Of a stretch of DNA of 5,124 bases, positions 1 through 5,124 are shown one piece after another. Numbering within the stretch: position 1 is the stretch's first letter; every line of letters begins with the position of its first letter. The notes beneath the pieces are model-generated. The model was not told the DNA's origin. It searched no databases and saw only the letters and a program-made list of their open reading frames with translations. Source of the DNA: Planctomycetales bacterium (GTDB lineage: Bacteria; Planctomycetota; Planctomycetia; Isosphaerales; Isosphaeraceae); the NCBI GenBank assembly GCA_027435495.1, contig DAHZZC010000355.1:1-5124 (forward strand), given 5' to 3'. Made by a program: the position numbers and the translations under genes.

Positions 1-1051
1 GCAGGACGACATCGCCGCCGCGAAGCCCCGCTCGAGCCGCCGGCGAACCGTCCCGAACTTCCCGAATCCGTGCCCCCCGTGGCCGTTCGATCCCCAGTTT
101 CGAGGCATCGTCGGCCGTGAACTCGTCCAGCTCCACCCCAAGCGCGCCGCGATTGACCCGGCCGTTCACAATCAGCTCGTTCATGATCCATCGGGCCAGG
201 TTGATCGGAATGCTGAACCCAACCCCCTCGTTCCCACCACCATTGGACGCAATTGAGTTGTTGATCCCGATCAGCTCCCCCTTCATGTTGACCAGCGGAC
301 CGCCCGAGTTCCCCGGATTGATCGCGGCGTCAGTCTGGAGGAAATCCTGGTTCTTGACGTCGTCAAGCTCCTCCATGTGCCGGCCCCGGGCACTGATGAT
401 CCCCTGGCTCACCGAGTGCGTCAGCCCGAACGGACTTCCCAGGGCCATCACCCAGGATCCAACGGCCGCCTCGTCACTGTTTCCCATTCGGGCGGCCGGC
501 AGGTCGTCTCGCTCCAGCTTCATCACGGCGATATCGGCCATCGCGTCGCTCCAGACCTTCGCCGGCAGCAGCGATCGGCCGTCGCGGAGGAAGATCCGAA
601 TCCGGGCCGGCTTCGCGTTGTCAACCACGTGGTGGTTCGTCAGGACGAAGAGCCCCGGCTGTCTCTCGCTCCGGACGATTACGCCGGAGCCCGTCTCCTC
701 GAACTGGCGGTTGCGACGCCCCTCGTCGAGTCGGACGTTCTTTTGCGCCACGATGTGGACAACCGTGGGCGCGACTGCCCGCGCGACCAGCTCGAACGTC
801 CGATCGATCCGCTGGAACGACTCCTCGTAATGCCGGGTCAGGACGTCGTACACCGCCTCGTCGTTCCGTCGGACAGCCGGCGCCGGGGTGGGTGCCGTCG
901 GAGCGGCCGTGGTCTTCGACGATTCGCCCCGGGCGGGGGTCGCGACCTGGGCGGAGACGGTCGGGCCGCCGTTGGAGAGCACGATCCCCAGCAGAATCCC
1001 GACGCTCATCGAGGTCAACGAGAGGATCACCGCGGAAGATCGCGAGAGCAT
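1..1051 (-). CDS. HtrA/DegP-type periplasmic trypsin-like serine protease, 3' end cut by window edge
   Basis: Envelope serine protease/chaperone of the HtrA (DegP/DegQ/DegS, MEROPS S1C) family, which degrades misfolded exported proteins. The visible 350 residues run off the left edge. Residues 8-26 form a hydrophobic signal or anchor segment, with a possible cleavage site at VSA|Q (34/35). A Pro/Ala/Thr-rich linker (37-60) and a charged helical stretch (63-92) precede the protease domain (about 94-297). The triad is complete: His141 in TNHHVV, Asp173 in ADIAVMKL and Ser249 in GNSGGPL. The oxyanion-loop context NPGNSGGP and the GVGFSIPI strand are also family-typical. A PDZ domain begins near residue 302 (RGALGVEL) and is broken at GLRGGDVVL, so whether one or two PDZ domains follow is unknown. 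The start ATG is chosen because AAGGAG lies 8 nt upstream and the signal segment follows immediately. The gene has its own promoter. Family assignment is near certain; the exact paralogue (DegP, DegQ or DegS) cannot be decided. Confidence 0.96.
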   Translation of the reverse strand, partial: MLSRSSAVILSLTSMSVGILLGIVLSNGGPTVSAQVATPARGESSKTTAAPTAPTPAPAVRRNDEAVYDVLTRHYEESFQRIDRTFELVARAVAPTVVHIVAQKNVRLDEGRRNRQFEETGSGVIVRSERQPGLFVLTNHHVVDNAKPARIRIFLRDGRSLLPAKVWSDAMADIAVMKLERDDLPAARMGNSDEAAVGSWVMALGSPFGLTHSVSQGIISARGRHMEELDDVKNQDFLQTDAAINPGNSGGPLVNMKGELIGINNSIASNGGGNEGVGFSIPINLARWIMNELIVNGRVNRGALGVELDEFTADDASKLGIERPRGARIREVRDGSPAARAGLRGGDVVL

Positions 1052-1059
1052 CAACGGAA

Positions 1060-1065
1060 CTCCTT
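1060..1065 (-). promoter_or_regulatory. Shine-Dalgarno for the HtrA gene
   Basis: AAGGAG on the minus strand, 8 nt before the ATG at 1051. It fixes the start over the internal Met at residue 15, which would remove half of the signal segment. Confidence 0.8.
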
Positions 1066-1144
1066 GAGGGCGATTTCCTTGCGACACCAAACTCCTCCGC
1101 CAGCCGACGAGCGAGACGGTCGTCAAAGCCCGCCCTCGTCGGTT

Positions 1145-1174
1145 AATATACTTCTCGCCATCGGGGCAAGTCAA
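1145..1174 (-). promoter_or_regulatory. Sigma70-type promoter for the HtrA gene
   Basis: On the minus strand, TTGACT (1174-1169) is a 5/6 match to the -35 consensus. It is followed by an 18-bp spacer and TATATT (1150-1145), a 5/6 match to the -10 consensus. In such GC-rich DNA the AT-rich -10 stands out. A start about 7 nt downstream of the -10 would fall near 1138 and give a leader of roughly 87 nt before the ATG at 1051. This suggests housekeeping-sigma transcription of the protease gene rather than a purely envelope-stress sigma promoter. It is read from sequence only, with no transcript evidence. Confidence 0.62.
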
Positions 1175-1327
1175 AGCGAGGTGGGTCGACCGCTTTCGGT
1201 ACGGCCCGACCGACTCGTTGTATCCAGACAACTGAATACCAGCCCGAGATGCCGTGAAATCGGTGAAAGTGCCGGGCGTGAGGTGGGTAACGACCCGATT
1301 GGCCGAGCGACTTCGATAAGTTCCATC

Positions 1328-1568
1328 ATGTCTGACCCCGAGGCCGGCCCATCCTCGAAATCCCCGTTCCCAACGACCCGATGGAGCCAGGTGGTCGCGG
1401 CCCAGGACCGATGGACCGCCATCCGCCGCCGCGGCCGGGACGAGAAGGGCGCGGGCTGGTCGCGGGTCCTGGCCGTCGCCCGATGGCGCCGAATGGAAGG
1501 CCCTGTGGGCCGGGTTGGACCGACTGCTGGATCGGGCCGGGGGGCGGAGCTCCGCAGCGAGGCCGTGA
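1328..1568 (+). pseudogene. Remnant of an ECF sigma factor (N-terminus) joined to a kinase-like C-terminal tail
   Basis: The open frame from the ATG at 1328 begins with an acidic/Ser-Pro-rich leader and then FPTTRWSQVVAAQD (residues 14-27). This is the characteristic opening of a large planctomycete ECF sigma factor family usually near 190-230 residues long. The similarity then stops. A short IRRRGRDEKGA segment could be the later 'YIRRRGxD' region of the same family after an internal loss. The rest of this 87-residue frame (stop at 1589-1591) is low-complexity Arg/Gly. In the +1-shifted frame, positions 1482-1568 read EWKALWAGLDRLLDRA and end at a natural TGA (1566-1568). This resembles the last residues of planctomycete Ser/Thr kinases with TPR repeats, whose genes commonly neighbour these sigma factors. 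No sigma2 or sigma4 region and no kinase catalytic motif remain, so the locus is dead. No Shine-Dalgarno is visible before 1328. The sigma part is well supported; the kinase-tail reading is from memory of the family and less certain. Confidence 0.6.
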
Positions 1569-1662
1569 AGAAAGCAGGACAAAGGTTCTGAGGCCGGGGC
1601 AAATGTTGGGTCGCCTGAGACGCGGCCGGGATGACATCTAGCATCATGCCAGCAACCGCACC

Positions 1663-1700
1663 AAAAAAAGGCCGCCGGAGTACACGACTCCGGCGGCCTT
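1663..1700 (-). terminator. Intrinsic terminator of the DksA-like gene
   Basis: A perfect 12-bp inverted repeat (GGCCGCCGGAGT at 1670-1681 and its complement at 1687-1698) encloses the 5-nt loop 1682-1686. Flanking A/T pairs extend the stem to 14 bp. Read on the minus strand, the GC-rich hairpin is followed directly by seven T residues (1669-1663), the classic Rho-independent layout. It lies 53 bp past the stop codon of the DksA-like gene. On the plus strand only two T residues follow the stem, so it would work poorly in that direction. Confidence 0.9.
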
Positions 1701-1753
1701 CGAGGATCTCCCGGGCGACGCCCACGCGCTCGTGGCGAGGGCTACGGTCCGCA

Positions 1754-2236
1754 TCAGCGCGACTCGCTGAAGTCCATCTCGAAATCGCTGAGGTTGATCG
1801 GCGAATCGGTCTCGCCCTCGTCGGACGGCTTGTCATAGATTTTCGCCCAGCGGCGGGAGTCGGGTTCGTGGTAATGACCATGACCAGACCGCTCATTCTC
1901 ACGCTGGCAATCGATGCAGCTATTCGTGTACGGCAAGGCGTTGAGCCGGGCCTCGGAGATCTTCGCGCCGCAGAACTCGCAACGACCGTAAACTCCAGCG
2001 GCGATCCGCTGAAGGGCATGCTCGATCTGCCCGAGCTCACGGCTCTCGATCTCCACCAACTGCGAGCAGATCTCGTCGTTGGCCGAGTCCACGGCGGCAT
2101 CGACGTTATCGCCGACAACGCTCAACTCGGAGAATTTGCGGAAGCTATCGAGGTCGCCGTTGAGGGCCTTGCGCAGCGCATCTCTCCGGGCGATCAACCG
2201 GCTAGTCAGTCGAAGTAAGGCGTCTTTGCGGGCCAT
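1754..2236 (-). CDS. DksA/TraR-family C4 zinc-finger transcription factor
   Basis: A 160-residue regulator of the DksA/TraR family. These proteins enter the RNA polymerase secondary channel and, with ppGpp in the best-studied members, adjust initiation at rRNA and amino-acid promoters. Two helical stretches (about 5-35 and 50-80) would form the family's coiled coil. The turn between them carries DNVDAA (43-48), matching the DxxDxA tip motif of E. coli DksA (DPVDRA), the acidic tip needed for activity there. The zinc finger is complete: Cys86-x2-Cys89-x17-Cys107-x2-Cys110, within CEFCGAKI and SCIDCQ. The tail after residue 111 is hydrophilic: His-rich first (GHGHYHEP), then acidic. Length is close to E. 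coli DksA (151 residues). The start is fixed by AGGAGGT 6 nt upstream. It appears monocistronic, with a strong terminator after it and a ~600-bp spacer before it. Family assignment is very strong; that it is the main DksA rather than a paralogue is inferred. Confidence 0.95.
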   Translation of the reverse strand: MARKDALLRLTSRLIARRDALRKALNGDLDSFRKFSELSVVGDNVDAAVDSANDEICSQLVEIESRELGQIEHALQRIAAGVYGRCEFCGAKISEARLNALPYTNSCIDCQRENERSGHGHYHEPDSRRWAKIYDKPSDEGETDSPINLSDFEMDFSESR

Positions 2237-2240
2237 ATTA

Positions 2241-2254
2241 ACACCTCCTGGTGT
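2241..2254 (-). promoter_or_regulatory. Strong Shine-Dalgarno of the DksA-like gene, inside a small inverted repeat
   Basis: AGGAGGT on the minus strand (2249-2243) sits 6 nt before the ATG at 2236, a nearly perfect anti-16S match. It lies within the perfect 5-bp inverted repeat ACACC-AGGA-GGTGT (2254-2241). In mRNA this would place the core AGGA in the loop and its last bases in the 3' arm. Such a short hairpin may be fortuitous, but it could modestly tune ribosome access. Confidence 0.75.
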
Positions 2255-2527
2255 CTATCACTCGCGGATCTCGGTGGTCGGAATCAGGCCGACAGACAGA
2301 CCCGGCGTTTCAGCTATCCCCAGTCGACACGATCGGCCGGAAAGACGTTCGATGAAAGAGGATCAGTCCTCGAACTGGGTGGCAGTGCCGGAGCCGGGCT
2401 GACAGTGAGGATCGCCTCGTGGTTCCGCTCGTGCGGGCAAAAGGGATGACCTCAACTAGCACATTATGCGCCGCTGGCAAGAGACAGGCGGCCCGACCGC
2501 CGGTCTCCAGGAATAATACGTCGTGGC

Positions 2528-2640
2528 CGGGCAAGGGGTTGCCCGAATTTCCAAAAATCTTCATCCGCAACCCGGACATCCGGCGGATCGGAAAGATCCG
2601 TTGTCCCCGAGGTGGCGAGACGGCCCCCGCCGAGGGGCCG
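2528..2640. repeat. Cluster of three perfect short inverted repeats
   Basis: Within 113 bp are a 7-bp stem with a 4-nt loop (2528-2545), a 6-bp stem with a 5-nt loop (2584-2600) and a 7-bp stem with a 6-nt loop (2621-2640). A short CCGGA-CA-TCCGG palindrome lies between the first two. None is followed by a T-run on either strand, so they are not ordinary intrinsic terminators. They could be part of a structured RNA or leader, or simply a by-product of high GC. Confidence 0.45.
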
Positions 2641-2819
2641 AAGGAGGATCGGAAGAAGCCGACAGCCTGGCCGGTTCCGTTCGGTTAAACAATGGTCGAG
2701 GGGGAGTTGGGTCGGGCTTGGGCCCGCATCAGAATCCGCCCTCGGCTCTTCATATTACTTCGCAATCTCGCCCGGATCGGTGTCAAACGAGCTCTAGGCC
2801 CTTGCGGGGGCGAGGATCT

Positions 2820-2835
2820 CGACCGGCTTCGGTCG
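2820..2835 (-). terminator. Possible weak terminator hairpin after the two-gene operon
   Basis: CGACCG-AAGC-CGGTCG on the minus strand begins 4 nt past the TGA that ends the secreted helical-repeat gene (2842-2840). The position suits a transcript end. However, the stem is only 6 bp and no T-run follows, so it could at best protect a 3' end or assist Rho-dependent termination. Confidence 0.3.
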
Positions 2836-2839
2836 GGCG

Positions 2840-4429
2840 TCATGGGACCTGGTGCGGGACTTCCTTCCGGGCGTTCCGGGGCAAGGTGTAATCGGCGATG
2901 ACCCGAGGTTGCGACTCTCCTGGAGTGCGAAGCAGATTTACATAACGGACCGAGCCCGTGTCAAGATAGACCCGCTGCTCGATCAGCCGTCCCCGGGAGG
3001 CGACATAGCTGCGTGAGGTCGGTTCCGCGATCAATCGCCGCTTCAGTTCGTCGGCGGTCAGGCCGATGAGGCTGGCCGAGGCGGCCGTTGCCCGGACCGG
3101 TTCGACGGGGGCGGACGGGGCCTGTGCGGCGGCCTCGACCCATTTGTCCTTCTCGCGACGGTAGCCACGAAGGCGGAACGCCTCGGCGGTCTCGCGCGAG
3201 TTTGGATCGATCTCCCAGGCTTTACGGAGCAGTTCGACGGCCGTGACCCGGTCTCCGGCCATCTCTTCATAGAGCGGGGCCAGCGCAACGCGTCCCTCGG
3301 CGTCGGAATCACTGAGCTTCGATCGCTTCCGGTCGAGCCAGTCGCGAAGAACCTGCCGGGCCTCCTCGGGACGTCGAAGGCGGTCGCGGTAGACGTCGGC
3401 GAGCCGGCGAACCTCGTCCTGTCGGAGCGTCCCCAGGTCTCGCCTCGCGGCAACGATCCCCTGCTCGACGAGCTTCGCGGGCAGATCGAAACGCTCGGGG
3501 AGTTGCTCGGCGGAGCGGTCGGCGAGGGCGATCGCAGTGGGGAGGTCGGCGACGGGTTCAGCCTCAAAGATCCGGGCGCGGACATCGGCCCAGAGGCGGC
3601 GGTCCATAGCCTTCCGGATCGCGTCAGACGCCTCGCGATAGGCTGAGGCGGGGTCGTCGGCGTACTGGGCCTCCCAGCGCTTGAGGGAAACCTTCGCCGA
3701 CTCGCGATCGCGGCCAGCGCCGGGGAAGAACGCGTCGACCTCGGAGGCGACCATCCGGAGTGCGGCCAGGCCGTCGGCCGAGGCAAGCCGGGCCCGGAGG
3801 GCCCGATGTGCCAGCGCCGAGGGCTCGGGCTCGGCGACCTTCCGATCCCGGGCCTCGTGGGCCATCCTGAGCCATTGCTCGGGGGCATCCACAGTGACCC
3901 GCTTCATCTCGCCCTCGATCTTCAGCGCCTCGGCCTCCAGCGCCCGGGCTCGGCGGGCCAGGGGCTCGTCGTGAAAGGCAGTGGCACGGTGCTCGGCCCA
4001 TCGGGCCCAGGCGCGTCGCGTTCGGTAATCGCCTGGCCGAAGCTGCGCCAGGGCCCCTTCGAGACGTTGAAGGTCGGGCGGCTTCAGCTCAATCGCCTCG
4101 ACCCGGCAGACGAGCTGTTTGCTCTGTCGTTCTAACCGTCCGCGGATGACCGCCGAGACCATCCGAGTCTGAGCGGGCCGAAGCCGCCGGGGGACCAGGA
4201 ACGTGACCGGCGTTCGCTTGAGTTGCAATTCGTCGTCGTCGTTGCCGCCCCGGGTCACGTAGAAGGCGACCCGGTCGTCGACCAGCACCTCCTGGCCGAC
4301 GAGCTCGACGCGTCGGGCGAGGTCCGAGGGCTCGACCAGCGTCGGGGTGGTGACCGACGGCTGGGCCCGCGTGACGGCGGGGGCCGTGACGAGGACGCAG
4401 GCCAGAAGGATCCCCGTGGATCGGGTCAT
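2840..4429 (-). CDS. Secreted helical-repeat protein of unknown function with a BamE-like C-terminal segment
   Basis: 529 residues; I do not recognise a named family. Residues 1-22 are a Sec signal peptide (hydrophobic GILLACVLVTAPAVT, likely cut at TRA|Q), so it acts outside the cytoplasm. Residues 36-116 are beta-rich and look like an OB-type fold (VELVGQEVLV ... SAVIRGRLE ... LVCRVEAIEL). Residues 118-430 are almost wholly helical and charged; 380-422 (PLYEEMAGDRVTAVELLRKAWEIDPN) is TPR-like. An Ala/Pro linker (432-456) leads to 457-517, where GLTADELKRRL, a GRLIEQRVY strand and YVNLLRTPG recall the helix-then-sheet layout of SmpA/BamE-like domains. The frame stays open upstream to 4543, but I take the ATG at 4429: AAGGAGGA lies 6 nt before it and the signal peptide starts there. 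The ATG overlaps the TGA of the upstream gene (ATGA), implying translational coupling and a shared role. Gene reality is very likely; domain readings are tentative. Confidence 0.88.
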   Translation of the reverse strand: MTRSTGILLACVLVTAPAVTRAQPSVTTPTLVEPSDLARRVELVGQEVLVDDRVAFYVTRGGNDDDELQLKRTPVTFLVPRRLRPAQTRMVSAVIRGRLERQSKQLVCRVEAIELKPPDLQRLEGALAQLRPGDYRTRRAWARWAEHRATAFHDEPLARRARALEAEALKIEGEMKRVTVDAPEQWLRMAHEARDRKVAEPEPSALAHRALRARLASADGLAALRMVASEVDAFFPGAGRDRESAKVSLKRWEAQYADDPASAYREASDAIRKAMDRRLWADVRARIFEAEPVADLPTAIALADRSAEQLPERFDLPAKLVEQGIVAARRDLGTLRQDEVRRLADVYRDRLRRPEEARQVLRDWLDRKRSKLSDSDAEGRVALAPLYEEMAGDRVTAVELLRKAWEIDPNSRETAEAFRLRGYRREKDKWVEAAAQAPSAPVEPVRATAASASLIGLTADELKRRLIAEPTSRSYVASRGRLIEQRVYLDTGSVRYVNLLRTPGESQPRVIADYTLPRNARKEVPHQVP

Positions 4430-5124
4430 GGCTGGTCCTCCTTCGGCAGTTCGACCATCTGAGGCGAGGGCCATCCGATCGCCCGGAGTGCTTCGGTATG
4501 GGTGATGAAGGCACCGCCTTCGGGCTCGATGCGGACGACCCATTGCTTGGCCTCGCTCTCGTAGTCGATTGAGCGCAGCTTCGCCCCAAACGCGATTCGC
4601 GCCCCCTTCGCCGGCTCGGCCAGTTCGAAGAGGCGGAAGCCGGTCAGGTCGATCCGGGCGTAGCGATCGGGCAGGGGCAAATTCCCATCGCCGAACCGGC
4701 TCGCCTCGCCCGCTGGGAAGACGGTGTAGGCAATTTCGTAACGACCGCCGTCGGCTGGGGTCGCGACCACCGTCGTGTCGAACAGGAAGTATCGCCCCCT
4801 GTAGAGCTTCTCGAGGTTCGTCTCCCAGTCGCCCCGGGCTGAGGCCCGACCCGCCTGTTCGAGCAGTTCCTCCAGAGGCTCCGGGCAGAGGTCGTTGAAG
4901 ACGGCAGCCTCGCTGGCGGCCTGCTGGATCTCGGCGGCTCCCTCAACGGCACCGCCGAGGGCATTGACGGCCGATCGAGCGGCCGAGAGGAGCTGGTAGG
5001 CAAGGTCGAAGTCTCCCCTTTCGAGCGCGGGAATCCCCTCGGACCGGCCCCGCTCCGCGATGAAAGGGTACTGAGCGCGGAAGTTCCTCCACGACCGAAA
5101 GCCAACACTCGCCGCGATCACCAG
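4426..5124 (-). CDS. Membrane-anchored protein of unknown function, 5' end beyond the window
   Basis: The last 232 residues of a longer protein; the frame continues through the right edge, so no start is assigned. A GTG at 5121 exists, but it lies inside what looks like the end of a membrane helix (LVIAASVGF) followed by basic/aromatic residues (RSWRNFRAQY), so it is probably internal. Next comes a helical stretch, RGDFDLAYQLLSAARSAVNALGG, then an Ala/Glu-rich helix, reminiscent of a single TPR-like hairpin. From about residue 105 the protein turns beta-rich (YRGRYFLFDTTVVA, RYEIAYTVFP, IDLTGFRLFEL, GARIAFGAKLRSI, QWVVRIEP). This suggests one compact OB-like or barrel domain, ending in LRAIGWPS. 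I know of no functional name. It overlaps the next gene by 4 nt, and its 3' end carries that gene's Shine-Dalgarno. Together they look like an envelope-located pair in which both members share a beta-rich module and helical repeats. Confidence 0.85.
   Translation of the reverse strand: MVIAASVGFRSWRNFRAQYPFIAERGRSEGIPALERGDFDLAYQLLSAARSAVNALGGAVEGAAEIQQAASEAAVFNDLCPEPLEELLEQAGRASARGDWETNLEKLYRGRYFLFDTTVVATPADGGRYEIAYTVFPAGEASRFGDGNLPLPDRYARIDLTGFRLFELAEPAKGARIAFGAKLRSIDYESEAKQWVVRIEPEGGAFITHTEALRAIGWPSPQMVELPKEDQP
4436..4443 (-). promoter_or_regulatory. Shine-Dalgarno for the secreted helical-repeat gene
   Basis: AAGGAGGA on the minus strand, 6 nt before the ATG at 4429 and inside the last codons of the upstream gene. 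It decides the start in favour of 4429 over the longer open frame beginning at 4543, whose extra 38 residues are Arg/His/Pro-rich shadow sequence. Confidence 0.85.

Larger units (their letters stand above)
2255..2839. other. Long spacer without a convincing gene, rich in small hairpins
   Basis: Open frames exist on both strands here, including one of 89 codons on the minus strand (2310-2579). None has a Shine-Dalgarno, a recognisable motif or a protein-like composition, so I call no gene. The stretch contains perfect inverted repeats: CGGGCAA-GGGG-TTGCCCG (2528-2545), CGGATC-GGAAA-GATCCG (2584-2600), CGGCCCC-CGCCGA-GGGGCCG (2621-2640) and CGACCG-GCTT-CGGTCG (2820-2835). It should hold the promoter of the DksA-like gene, but I found no -35/-10 pair there that I would defend. 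It does not match tRNA, tmRNA, RNase P RNA or SRP RNA signatures that I can recognise. Confidence 0.6.

Noticed and set aside
1217..1232. GTTGT-ATCCAG-ACAAC inverted repeat upstream of the HtrA promoter as an operator
   Set aside because: A single 5-bp repeat about 43 bp upstream of the -35, with no second copy and no known regulator site that it matches.
377..1327. Long plus-strand open frame antiparallel to the HtrA gene (open to 1591)
   Set aside because: Its first two thirds mirror the HtrA gene, whose minus-strand product has a full catalytic triad. The plus-strand translation is Arg/His/Pro-rich without motifs. Only the part from 1328 on has recognisable content, and it is reported as a pseudogene.
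1171..2118. 315-codon minus-strand frame across the DksA-like gene, the terminator and the sigma remnant
   Set aside because: It overlaps the DksA-like gene in another frame, crosses its strong terminator and has Arg/Ser/Pro-rich composition typical of GC-rich shadow frames.
2310..2579. 89-codon minus-strand frame in the spacer, with a MKIFGNSGN stretch
   Set aside because: No Shine-Dalgarno before either possible start, no recognisable domain, and a composition that drifts to Arg/Ser-rich. It is not distinguishable from a chance open frame.
2621..2680. Possible SRP RNA-like segment (GGATCGGAAGAAGCC resembles the GGAAG tetraloop region)
   Set aside because: The flanking bases do not pair as in the conserved SRP apical hairpin, and the characteristic GGTCCGGAAGGAAGCAGCC core is absent.
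2752..2786. TTGACA (2786-2781) and TAATAT (2757-2752) on the minus strand as a promoter
   Set aside because: The -35 is perfect but the spacer is 23 bp, well outside the 16-18 bp that sigma70 tolerates, and no better -10 lies at the right distance.

Overview
The window comes from a GC-rich bacterial chromosome, most likely a planctomycete of the Isosphaeraceae/Gemmataceae type. Three things suggest this: the high GC content; a remnant of the planctomycete-style ECF sigma factor N-terminus carrying 'FPTTRWSQVVAA'; and a pair of lineage-specific, exported or membrane-associated proteins with no widely known name. This placement is inferred from protein style, since no rRNA or other marker gene is present.

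All four intact or edge-truncated genes are on the minus strand. From left to right: (1) positions 1-1051, an HtrA/DegP-type trypsin-like serine protease with a complete catalytic triad, whose PDZ domain is cut by the left edge. It has a clear Shine-Dalgarno and a near-consensus sigma70 promoter (TTGACT, 18 bp, TATATT) about 90 bp upstream. (2) Positions 1052-1662, a mostly non-coding stretch. Its plus strand holds what looks like the scar of a lost regulatory locus: the first ~27 residues of an ECF sigma factor and, in another frame about 70 bp later, a segment resembling the extreme C-terminus of a planctomycete TPR-bearing Ser/Thr kinase, ending in a stop codon. (3) Positions 1663-1700, a strong intrinsic terminator reading on the minus strand. 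It ends (4) positions 1754-2236, a DksA/TraR-family zinc-finger transcription factor with a full CxxC-x17-CxxC finger and a DxxDxA coiled-coil-tip motif. (5) Positions 2255-2839, about 600 bp without a convincing gene but with a run of small perfect hairpins. (6) Positions 2840-4429 and 4426-5124+, two minus-strand genes overlapping by an ATGA junction, so almost certainly co-transcribed and translationally coupled. The upstream one, cut by the right edge, looks membrane-anchored. The downstream one is a secreted, helical-repeat protein with a BamE-like C-terminal segment.

The genes do not form one pathway. HtrA is envelope protein quality control, the DksA-like protein is a transcriptional regulator acting on RNA polymerase, and the two-gene operon encodes an uncharacterised envelope pair. 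I see no mobile element, CRISPR array, tRNA or rRNA, and no complete new system. The items most worth a second look are the sigma-factor/kinase deletion scar, the unknown two-gene envelope operon, and the hairpin-rich spacer upstream of the DksA-like gene.
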